A stretch of DNA of 32,359 nucleotides from an uncultured Candidatus Melainabacteria bacterium (GCA_934717895.1 CAKUZO010000015.1:1-32359), one strand, 5' to 3'; shown: positions 15,878 to 25,377, numbered from the stretch's first letter. The notes: generated by a model not told the origin, from the letters alone. Program-made: numbers and translations.

Positions 15878-17479
15878 ATGAAAAATAGTAAAATTATAGC
15901 GGTAGATGATGAAAAAATGGTGACTTCGGCTTTTAAAGCTCTGTTTAAAGTTGAAGGTTACACTGATGTGCATCTGTTTAATACCCCAAAAGATGCAATA
16001 GAATATTTAAAAGATAACAAACCGGATTTGATTCTTTCTGACTTTATCATGCCAGAAATGAACGGGTTGGAATTCCTTACAGAAGCTAAAAAACTTTATC
16101 CGGAAGTTAGCATGATTTTGTTGACAGGTTATGCTGATAAAGAAAATGCAATTAAGGCAATCAATGAAATCGGTTTGTATAAGTATATTGAAAAACCTTG
16201 GGACAACGATGATTTGATGATGAATATCAAAAATGGTATTGAAAGAAGTCATTTGTTGGAGAATTTGCGTAACAAGATTACAGAACTTGAAGTAGCTAAA
16301 AAACAACTCCAAGATTATTCTGAAAATCTTGAAAAGATTGTGGCGGAGCGTACTGCTGATTTGTCGGAAGCTAACAAAAAACTATCCGGTATAATTAATT
16401 ATTGTGCAGACGGTATTATTATTGTAGATGGCGAAGGCAAAATTTTGCAGGTAAATCCGGCATGTGAAAATATGGTCGGACTTTCAGAATCTGCTCTTTG
16501 CAAAAAGAAAATCCAAGAAATAGCATATTCAAATGTAAAAGAATTAAATTCTTCAAAAGATAATAAATCCGGCGAAATTTTTGGATTAAGTGATGAAAAT
16601 TCTGAAATTCTGCTAAGAGATTATTTTGTTGTAAACGGTTTGAGTGGTATTCATACGCCAGTAGAAATTAGTTTTGCAAAAATTTCATCTGATGAAGACA
16701 AGACAGATAAATTTGTCGGGGTTATTCGAGATGTCAGTGTTCAAAAAGAAACTGAAAAACTTAGAGATGATTTTATTGCAACGCTTACGCATGATATGAG
16801 AACACCTCTTCTTGCGGCTATTCAGACTTTGAAATTCTTCTTGGAAGGTGCAATAGGCGAGCTTGATGAAAAACAAAAGGTTTTGTTATCAACAATGCTT
16901 CAAAGTAATGAGGATTTGTTGGGGCTTGTTAATGCACTTTTGGAAGTATATAGATTTGAAAGTGGCAAGTTGACACTTTGCAAGACAAATTTCTCTGTGA
17001 AAGCTCTTGTAGAACAGTGTTATTCAGAATTAAAACCGCTTGCAGAAAAGAAAAATATCGATTTTTCTGTCATTTATGAGCTTAATGATGGCGAAAATAT
17101 AGTTGCTGATAGAGCAGAAATCAAGCGTGTTATCACAAATCTTTGCGGGAATGCTTTGAATTATACAAACAAAGGCGGAACTGTCAAAGTGTTGGCAAAG
17201 GCTCAAAGCGGCGATTTTATTTTCTCAGTAACTGATAACGGTAATGGAATTCCTCAGAGTGATATTCCGAATTTGTTTAAGAGATTTTCACAGGGCACTG
17301 CAAGAAAACGCTCGACAGGTACCGGATTGGGCTTGTATTTGTCAAGGCAAATTGTTGAGGCTCATGATGGAAAAATTTGGGTTGACAGTAAAGTTGACAA
17401 AGGCAGCGAATTTTCATTCCTGCTTACAGATGTTGTAACAAATGATAAAGATAAAGAAAGACAGGTTTCAAATGGCTAA
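15878..17479 (+). CDS. Histidine kinase with N-terminal receiver and PAS domains
   Basis: 533 residues, cytosolic, without membrane segments. Order: receiver domain (about 1-125; phospho-acceptor D55 in LSDFIMP, K106 in EKPW), a coiled coil (about 125-170), a PAS sensor (about 170-290), a HisKA domain with H305 in THDMRTP, and an ATPase domain. That ATPase domain has N425 (N box), DNGNGIP (453-459) and GTGLGL (481-486). A receiver in front of the kinase suggests that another kinase phosphorylates it and sets its output. Start chosen at ATG 15878 because it begins MKNSKIIAVDDEK and is placed by the promoter; an upstream in-frame ATG (15824) adds 18 residues across the promoter. It overlaps the next gene by 8 nt. 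Confidence 0.9.
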   Translation: MKNSKIIAVDDEKMVTSAFKALFKVEGYTDVHLFNTPKDAIEYLKDNKPDLILSDFIMPEMNGLEFLTEAKKLYPEVSMILLTGYADKENAIKAINEIGLYKYIEKPWDNDDLMMNIKNGIERSHLLENLRNKITELEVAKKQLQDYSENLEKIVAERTADLSEANKKLSGIINYCADGIIIVDGEGKILQVNPACENMVGLSESALCKKKIQEIAYSNVKELNSSKDNKSGEIFGLSDENSEILLRDYFVVNGLSGIHTPVEISFAKISSDEDKTDKFVGVIRDVSVQKETEKLRDDFIATLTHDMRTPLLAAIQTLKFFLEGAIGELDEKQKVLLSTMLQSNEDLLGLVNALLEVYRFESGKLTLCKTNFSVKALVEQCYSELKPLAEKKNIDFSVIYELNDGENIVADRAEIKRVITNLCGNALNYTNKGGTVKVLAKAQSGDFIFSVTDNGNGIPQSDIPNLFKRFSQGTARKRSTGTGLGLYLSRQIVEAHDGKIWVDSKVDKGSEFSFLLTDVVTNDKDKERQVSNG

Positions 17480-18146
17480 AAACGTCAGAGTTCTAATCGT
17501 AGAAGATCATGATATGGCGAGAATGGGTTTATCAGTTGTTTTGGGAAACAACGAAAAGATTGAGGTTGCAGGCATGGCAGCTGACGGTCAAGAAGGTGTT
17601 GATAAAGCCTTAGAACTGATTCCTGACGTTGTAATTATGGACATTGGTTTACCAACTATTGATGGAATTGAGGCGACAAAGAGAATTAAATCTCAAAATT
17701 CTAAAATCAGAGTTTTGATGTACACTTCTCGTGAAGATGAAGATGATATTTTTGATTCCTTCCAAGCCGGAGCTGACGGGTATATTACCAAAGGCGCAAC
17801 TTCTGACCAAACGGTTTCTGCTGTTCTTGCGGTTGCAGAGGGCGCAAGTTGGCTTGATCCTGCTATTGCGAAAGTCGTTTTAACTAATATTAGAAGAAGT
17901 GGAACATCATCTGAAAAACGAGGTGAAATTAATTATAAACTTGGTAAAAATTTATATGGCTTGACAGAACGAGAGATGGAAGTTTTGGCGTTAATTGTTG
18001 ATGGTTTAACAAATCCTCAGATTGCAGAAAAACTTGTTATAACAATTTCTACAACAAAAACTCATGTTCATAGTATTTTACAAAAATTGTATGTAAACAC
18101 CCGCTCTAAGGCTATTTCTATGGCGATGAAAGAAGGTTTGGTCTAA
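17472..18146 (+). CDS. LuxR/NarL-type response regulator
   Basis: 224 residues. The receiver domain has acidic E11-D12 and phospho-acceptor D57 in VIMDIGLP. The C-terminal LuxR-type helix-turn-helix (about 160-224) reads LTEREMEVLALIVDGLTNPQIA and then TTKTHVHSILQKL. It is probably the DNA-binding partner of the kinase just upstream. Start: ATG 17472, within the end of the kinase gene, which gives the usual MAKNVRVLIVEDHD; an in-frame ATG at 17442 is less likely. Its stop overlaps the next gene as TAATG. Confidence 0.92.
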   Translation: MAKNVRVLIVEDHDMARMGLSVVLGNNEKIEVAGMAADGQEGVDKALELIPDVVIMDIGLPTIDGIEATKRIKSQNSKIRVLMYTSREDEDDIFDSFQAGADGYITKGATSDQTVSAVLAVAEGASWLDPAIAKVVLTNIRRSGTSSEKRGEINYKLGKNLYGLTEREMEVLALIVDGLTNPQIAEKLVITISTTKTHVHSILQKLYVNTRSKAISMAMKEGLV

Positions 18147-19501
18147 TGCTTTACGCATTACTCGGGGTGGCTGCTGCATTTTGTGCTTTTATTCAGTGGG
18201 GAGATGAAATTCCCGTTCCTTTTGTTGACAAAACTCAGAGTAAACAAGAGGCAAAATATATTCATGAAGTAAACAAACGTACTGAAAAAGCCAAATATGA
18301 ACGAGCTGTTGCGGAACGTAAACCGACAGGGTATATGACGGTTGAAGAGTATGAAGAGCTTTCGACTCCAAAAGATAGAATGACAATGGACGTTCCAATC
18401 CCGAAAATTCCGACGCCTGCTGATATGTTATATGTTCCGCAACCGGCATATAAAATTACAAGATATAACAATCCACCGGGAAGCCCTGAGTTGAATATTA
18501 CTGATACTTTGTACAAACGTCGTCAACTTAATGCACAAGGTATTGTTTCTCCTGATTTTAAAAGATTGGTTTATCCGTCAATTTATTATTATCCGAACAG
18601 TGGTTCGACTGCTTGCGATTTGTTTATAATTAATCTGGAAGAAGCAAAAACAAATGTCGATAGGATTTTGACAGCAAATACTGTTCATCGACTTTCTGAG
18701 CCGATTTTGTCTACCGAAAAAACAAATGACAATTATTTTACTTTCAGAACCCTTACGCCTATTGACTTTTCGCCAGATGGAACTAAGCTTTTGGTAAAAG
18801 AAAAAATAGGGAATACTCGTGATGGAATTTGGAAAACGACTCCGATTGTATATGATTTTTCTGTGAAAAATTCATACAGTTTGGTAGAAGTTCGTGATGC
18901 GATAATTTATTATTGGAAAGAAAATAAAGGTTTGGATTTGGAAGATAAGCGTTGGGACGTTACACCGCTTGGCTTTGCTGCTAATAATCCTGACTGGGTA
19001 ATTGTTACTGCGGAAGCTTATACAGGTAGATCGCCGGTAAATCTCGGAACTTGGATTGTAAACACTCATGGAGAGCGTTCTCGACTGGTTTCTATGCAGC
19101 CGTCCTCTGTAAATGTTAGTATGAATGGATTTAAACTTGTTAAAGATGGCGTTATACCACCTTCTATTACCGAAAAAGAAGAACAGCAACTTAAACGAAT
19201 TGAAAAAGCCAATGTAAAACAACGAAAAGCTGCCGATAAAGCGGAAGTTAAGGCTTTGAAAAATTCTTATAAAGCGAAAATCAAAGAGTTGAATTCTGAA
19301 TATAAAGACTCTCAAAGGGATTATAGGCTCAAACAAAAAATCCAAACTTCAACATCTGAGAATGAAGCTATTGAAAAATACAGAGAATTAAAAGCTGTGC
19401 AAGAGGCTCAAAAACAAGCCGAGTTAGAACGCCAAAAAGCAAAAGAATTAAAAGAACTTGAAAGACAAAAAGCCAAAGAAGCAAAATCTAAGAAAAAATA
19501 G
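18146..19501 (+). CDS. Membrane-anchored protein with TolB-like beta-propeller segment and Lys-rich coiled coil; function unknown
   Basis: 451 residues that I do not recognise as a named family. An N-terminal hydrophobic stretch (1-17) looks like a signal or membrane anchor. The middle (about 130-330) holds propeller-like blades such as IVSPDFKRLVYPSIY and IDFSPDGTKLLVKEK, as in TolB/WD40-like repeats. From about 335 to the end it is a highly charged coiled coil rich in Lys, Glu and Ala, with ELERQKAKE units repeated. It starts by TAATG overlap with the response regulator, so it is surely in that operon. It may sense envelope state for the two-component pair or be its target; this is inference. 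Confidence 0.8.
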   Translation: MLYALLGVAAAFCAFIQWGDEIPVPFVDKTQSKQEAKYIHEVNKRTEKAKYERAVAERKPTGYMTVEEYEELSTPKDRMTMDVPIPKIPTPADMLYVPQPAYKITRYNNPPGSPELNITDTLYKRRQLNAQGIVSPDFKRLVYPSIYYYPNSGSTACDLFIINLEEAKTNVDRILTANTVHRLSEPILSTEKTNDNYFTFRTLTPIDFSPDGTKLLVKEKIGNTRDGIWKTTPIVYDFSVKNSYSLVEVRDAIIYYWKENKGLDLEDKRWDVTPLGFAANNPDWVIVTAEAYTGRSPVNLGTWIVNTHGERSRLVSMQPSSVNVSMNGFKLVKDGVIPPSITEKEEQQLKRIEKANVKQRKAADKAEVKALKNSYKAKIKELNSEYKDSQRDYRLKQKIQTSTSENEAIEKYRELKAVQEAQKQAELERQKAKELKELERQKAKEAKSKKK

Positions 19502-19529
19502 AAACAAATAATTTTTGCACAACAAGATT

Positions 19530-19559
19530 AGCTTATCAAATTGCTGACTAAGCTTTTTT
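19530..19559 (+). terminator. Terminator of the signalling operon
   Basis: AGCTTATCA pairs with TGA-C-TAAGCT (one bulged C) around a 6-base loop, followed by five T. It lies 28 bases past the stop codon. Confidence 0.7.
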
Positions 19560-19581
19560 AGAATACTTAATTCCGGAGCGA

Positions 19582-21228
19582 TTATTTTAAAAATTCTTTC
19601 ATTTCAGGTTTGTTCATTGATGTAAATTGAGTCTGTGCATTTGGTTGAACTTCGGCTTGCTTAGCTTTTTCGGCTGCTAATTTGGCTTTTCGTTTAGCCT
19701 CTGATTTGTTTGTCATATAAATGTTTAATTTAGGAATACCGAAACCTAAAATTATACCTGAATACAAGTAGCCGGCAATCTGGGCAATACTTAACGCTCT
19801 CAATTTACCTTTTGTTTCTTTTCTTATGATTTCAGGAACTCTTGCGTCATCAAGTTTTTTCAATAAGTTTTTGAACGACAAAGCTTTTCCGTTTTCAATT
19901 GAATCAATTCCACAAGCTTTTAAGCCTCTATGTAAAACTTCATCACGTGTAGTCATTGGAGCTTTAAATATTTTGTTGAAAAAGCCTTTTCCATGCTCTT
20001 TTTCACTGTAATTCAATAAGCTTTGATCCATTGCATTTGCTGTCATTTTTGCAACGAAATTTCCTAAAATTAACCAGTTGAAAAAGCCCAAAGTATCTTT
20101 TACAGCTGATTCTCTAAGTTCGTCTTTATCTCTTGCAGACATAAATCTTGACATAATTGTCATACCATAAATGAATTTGTATTGATCCAATGTTGGGGTT
20201 AAGCCTTTGTATTGGATTTTTTTCATTATACCGTTTATTCCGCCTTTGAATCCAATTGTTGCAAGTGCAATTGCCATAAATCCGGCAGCAGCAGTTGCTT
20301 TTATTGCTTTAAAACCGTTAGATTTATCTTTTTCTCTTCCTTCAACTCCTACAAATCCGTCACTTCCGGTCTTTTTCTTTGTAAGATAGATGTTCAAAGG
20401 TTGGATTGACATTCCGACAGCAGATGCAATTCCTAAACCTATCAATGCCCTGTTTCTATTCATTTTTCGCATTGATTTCAAGAATTCATCAATATTAATT
20501 TCTTTTGCGCTAAAAGCTCTTGAAACGTTATAAATGCTATCCAACATGTTAGAAAGTGTTGTAGGCTGACTCTCTTTTGTTAAGCGGAAGCCGTTCTCAG
20601 ACCCCGTAACATGTGTGATAACAGATTGTGCGTATGCTTTCAAGTCTTTTGTGATAGTTATAGGTGCATTTTCTTTGCCCTTCAAGGTTTCTGAAAATTT
20701 GCCAACTATATCGTTAATATTTTCTTGTGGAATATTTTTCCACTCATCTCCTACACGAGTTTGAGCGTTTTTGAAAACATTTTGCAAGTAGTCGTTAAGA
20801 GGATTTTTGCTACCATTTCTAACTTGTGCAGTCCAAGTATCTCCAAGAGTTTTTAGGGTATCATCGTCAACAAACATTTTTTGTGCTTTAACTCCGAATT
20901 TAGAGTTAAGTGCACCAGCAAGAAGAATCCCGCCAATAGTACCATATAGGCCGACTAATGAGTGGTTAATTGTTCCAGAAGATTCTCTCCTTGCGGTTTC
21001 CATGCCGGCGTCAGGCCCACGATTTACCATGTCAACAGTGGTTCTCGGAATTACCATTGAACATAAGTCGACAGCGTTTGCACCCCAAGCCTGATTTGTG
21101 TCTAAGAAACGTAAGCCTGTTGTAAATGCTGCATAAGCATTTCCAAAATTAGGTTGTGACTGGTGTTGGTTATTTTTCTCTTTATAATTGTTATTTTGTA
21201 GTTGGGGTAATATTTGTTGAACTTTCAT
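19582..21228 (-). CDS. Uncharacterised membrane protein, paralogue A of a tandem pair
   Basis: 548 residues with about five hydrophobic segments (near 90-107, 255-280, 305-325, 385-405 and 490-515) and polar loops. N-terminus MKVQQILPQL leads to a QPNFG motif (26-29). Features shared with the gene just upstream: VIPRT (59-63), RRESSG (80-85), a SIQPLN motif near 270, MSRFMSARDKDELRESAVKD, and a Lys/Ala-rich C-terminal tail after the last helix. I know no function; it looks lineage-specific. Start: ATG with AAGGAG that overlaps the stop codon of the upstream gene, so translation of the two is probably coupled. Confidence 0.8.
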   Translation of the reverse strand: MKVQQILPQLQNNNYKEKNNQHQSQPNFGNAYAAFTTGLRFLDTNQAWGANAVDLCSMVIPRTTVDMVNRGPDAGMETARRESSGTINHSLVGLYGTIGGILLAGALNSKFGVKAQKMFVDDDTLKTLGDTWTAQVRNGSKNPLNDYLQNVFKNAQTRVGDEWKNIPQENINDIVGKFSETLKGKENAPITITKDLKAYAQSVITHVTGSENGFRLTKESQPTTLSNMLDSIYNVSRAFSAKEINIDEFLKSMRKMNRNRALIGLGIASAVGMSIQPLNIYLTKKKTGSDGFVGVEGREKDKSNGFKAIKATAAAGFMAIALATIGFKGGINGIMKKIQYKGLTPTLDQYKFIYGMTIMSRFMSARDKDELRESAVKDTLGFFNWLILGNFVAKMTANAMDQSLLNYSEKEHGKGFFNKIFKAPMTTRDEVLHRGLKACGIDSIENGKALSFKNLLKKLDDARVPEIIRKETKGKLRALSIAQIAGYLYSGIILGFGIPKLNIYMTNKSEAKRKAKLAAEKAKQAEVQPNAQTQFTSMNKPEMKEFLK

Positions 21229-21237
21229 TTTATCTCC

Positions 21238-22956
21238 TTACGAATTCATAAATGCTTTAAATGTTTTGTTGTCCTGTAAACAATTTCTTGAAAAATCGTA
21301 TGTGGTACCTGTGGTTTTGGAGGTACTACTTACTTCTTTTCCAGAAGTCGCCGAGGACACTTGGGAGGAGGTGGAGCTGCCCCCCTTTTCTGCATTTAAT
21401 TTCGCAAGCTCTTCTGCACGTTTTTTATTCGTTTTCGACCTAGTGTATAGTGGGATAAACAAACCTAGTGACAATAATGAGAATAAAATATTGCCCACTT
21501 GACACCAAGTTCGTAATCTCTTATCTTTGATTGTACCAAGCTCATCTGAAGATTTCAAGCTTGTATGTTTTGCCCAATTCCAGAATTTTTGTAATGGATT
21601 TGCGTTTGGATCGGTTTCTTTTAATCTATTTATTAAATGAGTTCCCGGATTTTTCTTTTCTAAGAATGTTGCAATTCCTTTTGCAACGTAATCACCCAAG
21701 AAATAGAAACTTGAAAAAGTCGCTATATCTCGAACAGTTGCTTCTCTAAGTTCGTTTTTATCCTCAGAAGCGCCCATACGACTTGCAAATGTTGCGGTAG
21801 AAATAATTCTTGCCTGATCCATTGTAGGGAAAATCCCTTTAAATTGGAATATATTCTTCATAACAGGCCTATCCATAAACATAGAAAGGCCACAAACCCC
21901 AATCATTGAACCGATTGAGATGAATTTTTGAGCTATAAGTTCGGCTTTTTCTTTTGGAGTCATTTCTTTGTGTTTGTTGTCTTTACCAAAATCTTTGTAA
22001 ATTGGAGCTCCTTTTTGTCCAGATGTTTTATGCGTAATCCATCTGTTTATAGGTTGCATAGAAATTGCAAGCGGAATAATAACTCCAAGCCCGCCAATAC
22101 TTTTCCAGTTAACAAGTTTAACAGCTTTTTTGCAGTATTCTGAGAGCGTTTTGCTGTCTGTAATTCCTTCTTTGATTGTGCCACGAAGCATTTTTACAGT
22201 ATCAGCACAAACAGATTCCAAATTATTAGAGAAGAATGATTTGTCTGTTTTAAACCTTATATTTTCTGCAATATGTGTTTCTTCAACAATCGCCCTGTAT
22301 GCAGCTTTAACTTTTTTAGATTCGTAATCGTTGCTTAAAACAGCATCAGTCAATTTGTTTACGGCATTATGAAGCTTTTCATTGCCAATTTTTCCGATAA
22401 GGTTTCCATCTTTATCACGAGCGATATTGAAAATATCGGCAAAATCTTTTGTTTCATGTCCGTCAACTCCAACTAAGCTACCGAGTTCATCTCTAAATGT
22501 GCTGTAAATTCTTTCTCTTTGGCTTAAACCTGTGTTTTCTATGTGTTTGCCATAGAAATCATTAATTTTATGGATTCCATCTTCATTAGCCCAAGTGTTT
22601 GAAAGATTAGATTTGTTAAAGAGTCCCATAATAGGTCTTTGCATAAGCTTAGCCAAACCGGCAACAATAAATCCCGGAATTAAACAGTTTACAATTAATC
22701 CGGAAGACTCTCTTCTAAAAGCTTCAAAACCGGCGTACCCGTTTGATTCTTTTGTTTCAATAACAGTTCTTGGTACAATGGCAGTAGACATATCCAAAAA
22801 AGTAACATTTACCATTGGCTGTCTTTCACATTGTTGAACAAGCCAAATAGCACCGTCAGCCAATCCTGTAAATGATTGCTGTTGTCCTTTTTGTTTATGA
22901 TTATCCCTCTTTGGGGCATTGTTATTTACACTAGCTAAATTAATTTTTTCTATCAT
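21238..22956 (-). CDS. Uncharacterised membrane protein, paralogue B of a tandem pair
   Basis: 572 residues from ATG 22956. A longer frame from TTG 22983 is possible, but it begins only 2 nt after a -10-like TACAAT. N-terminus MIEKINLASV is followed by QQSFTGL (26-32). Five hydrophobic segments are placed as in paralogue A. Shared landmarks are IVPRT (60-64), RRESSG (81-86), ISMQPINRWITHKTSG, then ASRMGASEDKNELREATVRD, and a C-terminal tail that turns Ser/Thr-rich. Stop TAA overlaps the ribosome site of paralogue A. Divergence between the two is high, so the duplication is old. Function unknown. Confidence 0.8.
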   Translation of the reverse strand: MIEKINLASVNNNAPKRDNHKQKGQQQSFTGLADGAIWLVQQCERQPMVNVTFLDMSTAIVPRTVIETKESNGYAGFEAFRRESSGLIVNCLIPGFIVAGLAKLMQRPIMGLFNKSNLSNTWANEDGIHKINDFYGKHIENTGLSQRERIYSTFRDELGSLVGVDGHETKDFADIFNIARDKDGNLIGKIGNEKLHNAVNKLTDAVLSNDYESKKVKAAYRAIVEETHIAENIRFKTDKSFFSNNLESVCADTVKMLRGTIKEGITDSKTLSEYCKKAVKLVNWKSIGGLGVIIPLAISMQPINRWITHKTSGQKGAPIYKDFGKDNKHKEMTPKEKAELIAQKFISIGSMIGVCGLSMFMDRPVMKNIFQFKGIFPTMDQARIISTATFASRMGASEDKNELREATVRDIATFSSFYFLGDYVAKGIATFLEKKNPGTHLINRLKETDPNANPLQKFWNWAKHTSLKSSDELGTIKDKRLRTWCQVGNILFSLLSLGLFIPLYTRSKTNKKRAEELAKLNAEKGGSSTSSQVSSATSGKEVSSTSKTTGTTYDFSRNCLQDNKTFKAFMNS

Positions 22957-22985
22957 AATTAAGTCTGGATTTAATCTACACAACT

Positions 22986-22991
22986 ATTGTA
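22986..22991 (-). promoter_or_regulatory. Possible -10 of the membrane-protein pair
   Basis: TACAAT on the minus strand about 30 bases upstream of ATG 22956. The -35 region is unconvincing. The leader would have no clear Shine-Dalgarno site. Confidence 0.35.
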
Positions 22992-23127
22992 CCAGTTACA
23001 CACTATATTTAAAAGCCGGGCAAAAAAAAAGTTGCGCTTATTTTGATTAATGTTAAGTTTATGTAAAGATGAATTCTTGCGTTTTTTTCTAAAAATACAA
23101 TAATTAGATTGAGATTTTTTGGATTTT

Positions 23128-23143
23128 TGTCAAAATTTTGACA
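23128..23143. promoter_or_regulatory. Perfect 16-bp palindrome, possible operator
   Basis: TGTCAAAATTTTGACA lies in the 275-bp AT-rich gap between cca and the membrane-protein pair, about 140 bp upstream of the possible -10 of the pair. The symmetry fits a dimeric repressor site, but AT-rich palindromes also arise by chance. Confidence 0.3.
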
Positions 23144-23258
23144 TAAAAGTATTTAAATTGTTAAAAAACTATAAAATCTTGTAAGAAAATTATTAAAAAA
23201 TATTGTAAATTTTTGTTAAGAAAGTTGAAAATTCTCTCATTTTTGCATAAAAAACAGC

Positions 23259-24656
23259 TTATTTGTAGTTTTTTACAAATTCTATGGCATGGTTTTTATC
23301 GGTAATATCACCATTAATTTGGGCTTCATGAAGAGCTTCCATTATTTCGCCAAGTTTTCTGGACGGCTTTATGTTTAAAATTTTCATAACATCATTTCCG
23401 TCAAGAAGTTTGGGCAGTGGTTTCAAAGTTTCACGTGCTTCAAGATAAAATTTCAAAAGCATATTCAAATATGTAATATTATGCTCAACAATTTCGTCGG
23501 TAATTTCAGGGCCACGAGCTGAAAGTCTGTCAGCTTGTGCCAGAATTATTTCGTCTATTGAATTCATATCCATTTTTCTAACATATCGCATCATGATTTT
23601 TTCTGTAATCTGAGGTGAACTCATAACATGCGACGGATAAATATGATATTTAATCATTTGTGAAATGTATTCAATCTGTTTGTTGGAAAAATGCAAATTT
23701 TTCAAGACTTTTACGGACATTTTTGAGCCAACATCGTCATGTTTGATAAAACGGTGTTTCCCTTCTTCAATTGTCCAGGTCGAAAATTTGCCTATATCAT
23801 GCATAAATGCAGCAAGTTTAAGATGTGCAAGTCTTGAAAAACCTCCAAAATCAACTCTATCGAGGTGGTCTTTTACATCATCAGAAGAGTTTTCGTATAA
23901 ATTTTGAACCTGTCTTACTGTTTCTATTGAATGTTGAAACAAGTCTAAATGATGGTGCGAATTTGGAGGAACTTGTTTTAACTCTTTAACAAATGGAAAG
24001 ATTTCTTCTAAAAGCCAAGTTTTGTTCATGTTTTCAAGGGCTTTATCGGTATATTTTCCGCTAAACAGAGCCATAATTTCATGAGTAATACGTTCAACTG
24101 CCGGTTTATGAATTAAATCAACATATCTGCAAACAGCATTAATTGTTTCAGGAGCAAGTTCAAAGCCGTATAGAGCCTGAAATCTGTACACTCTTAAAAG
24201 TCTGAGCGGATCGTCTACAAAATTTAGTTCATTAACATAATTTATGCACTTGTTTTTGATATCCGTAACACCGCCGGAAATATCTATAAGTTCGCCGGTT
24301 CTTATGTTTACGGCAATAGCATTTATCGTTAAATCTCTGCGCATTAAATCGTTTTCAATTGAGTCGCCGACCGGATTTGTTACATCTATATAATTAATCT
24401 TATCAGGAAGTACAATTCTGTAAATTTTATTTTCTTCATCAAGCGGAACAAAAGTTGCGTCAAAAAGTTCCGCAAGTTTTAGTGAAAAACTTCTTGCATC
24501 TTCGTCCATAACGATGATATCTCTATCTGTGCTTTCTAATCCGAGATAGTAGTCTCGAACGGTTCCGCCAACAAGGTATATTTCGTTGGGGAAAGTTTTT
24601 TCGATTTTTGATAAAATTTCATCTGATTTAATTTTGTCTATAATTATTGAATTCAT
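23259..24656 (-). CDS. cca: CCA tRNA nucleotidyltransferase / poly(A) polymerase family protein with HD domain
   Basis: 465 residues. The class II nucleotidyltransferase head has VGGTVRDYYLG (29-39) and the metal-binding DRD (44-46). RRDLTINAIA and DPLRLLRVYRFQA follow. A C-terminal HD phosphohydrolase domain reads AAFMHDIGKFS. It most likely adds or repairs the 3' CCA end of tRNAs; some bacteria split CCA and A-adding roles between two such enzymes, and sequence alone does not decide that. It starts inside the end of rsmE (29-nt overlap), with AGGA upstream, so the two share a message. Confidence 0.9.
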   Translation of the reverse strand: MNSIIIDKIKSDEILSKIEKTFPNEIYLVGGTVRDYYLGLESTDRDIIVMDEDARSFSLKLAELFDATFVPLDEENKIYRIVLPDKINYIDVTNPVGDSIENDLMRRDLTINAIAVNIRTGELIDISGGVTDIKNKCINYVNELNFVDDPLRLLRVYRFQALYGFELAPETINAVCRYVDLIHKPAVERITHEIMALFSGKYTDKALENMNKTWLLEEIFPFVKELKQVPPNSHHHLDLFQHSIETVRQVQNLYENSSDDVKDHLDRVDFGGFSRLAHLKLAAFMHDIGKFSTWTIEEGKHRFIKHDDVGSKMSVKVLKNLHFSNKQIEYISQMIKYHIYPSHVMSSPQITEKIMMRYVRKMDMNSIDEIILAQADRLSARGPEITDEIVEHNITYLNMLLKFYLEARETLKPLPKLLDGNDVMKILNIKPSRKLGEIMEALHEAQINGDITDKNHAIEFVKNYK

Positions 24657-25377
24657 AAATTATGTTTCCTAACGCAACTGTTACTGCCGTGTCTGCTTTT
24701 AAAATAAGTTCTCCAAGTGTGAGCATTGGAATTTTATTATCTTCAAAAAGCTTGAACTCTTTTTGGGAAAATCCGCCTTCCGGTCCGATTATTACAACTA
24801 TTTTTTCGCCTTTTTTTATTGGAAAAGTTTTGCAATATTCATGAAGTGTTGTTGTGGCAAGTCTTTCACAAAAAGAAATTATTTTATAACCTTTATCTTT
24901 TAATTTTATAATATTTTCTAAATTCGTCAATTCAAAACAAGTCGGAATATATGCTCTTTCGCATTGTTTAAAGGCTTCAAACATTATTTTCTGCCACTTT
25001 GAAATTTTCTTTTCGATTACAGAAGTTGCAAGAGCGCAATTGTCTGTTTTAATTGGGAAAACTCCATCAACCCCAAGTTCTGTTGCTTTTTCAATAACCA
25101 AATTTTGAGCATCACTTCTTAGTGGGCTTTGGGCAAGATATAGGTAAAATTCAAGTTTTCTGTTTGATTTGTACGATTTTTCTATTTTTACCGTAATTTC
25201 TTTATTGGTAACGCTTTCTACCAATGTTTCATATTGAATTTGATTTTCGTCAATAAGAAGCAAGTTTTCGCCGCACTTAATTCTTAAAGATTTTGCGATG
25301 TGGTTGAAGCTATCTTTATCTGAAATAATTACCTTGTTTTGGTTTATATCTGATGAATTTATTAAAAATTGCGGCAT
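24628..25377 (-). CDS. rsmE: 16S rRNA (uracil1498-N3)-methyltransferase RsmE
   Basis: 249 residues, SPOUT (trefoil-knot) methyltransferase. The knot motifs are IIGPEGGFSQKEF and LGELILKADTAVTVALG at the C-terminus. The N-terminal PUA-like RNA-binding domain covers about 1-70. It modifies U1498 in the decoding centre of the small subunit. Start: ATG 25377 with AAGGAG upstream. First gene of the rsmE-cca pair. Confidence 0.95.
   Translation of the reverse strand: MPQFLINSSDINQNKVIISDKDSFNHIAKSLRIKCGENLLLIDENQIQYETLVESVTNKEITVKIEKSYKSNRKLEFYLYLAQSPLRSDAQNLVIEKATELGVDGVFPIKTDNCALATSVIEKKISKWQKIMFEAFKQCERAYIPTCFELTNLENIIKLKDKGYKIISFCERLATTTLHEYCKTFPIKKGEKIVVIIGPEGGFSQKEFKLFEDNKIPMLTLGELILKADTAVTVALGNIIYEFNNYRQN

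Noticed and set aside
18872..19345. 157-codon minus-strand frame
   Set aside because: Antisense to the Lys/Glu-rich coiled coil of the TolB-like protein, where Phe-rich open frames arise automatically.
22957..22983. TTG 22983 as start of paralogue B
   Set aside because: It would lie 2 nt after a -10-like hexamer, without ribosome site; ATG 22956 gives a motif position that matches paralogue A.
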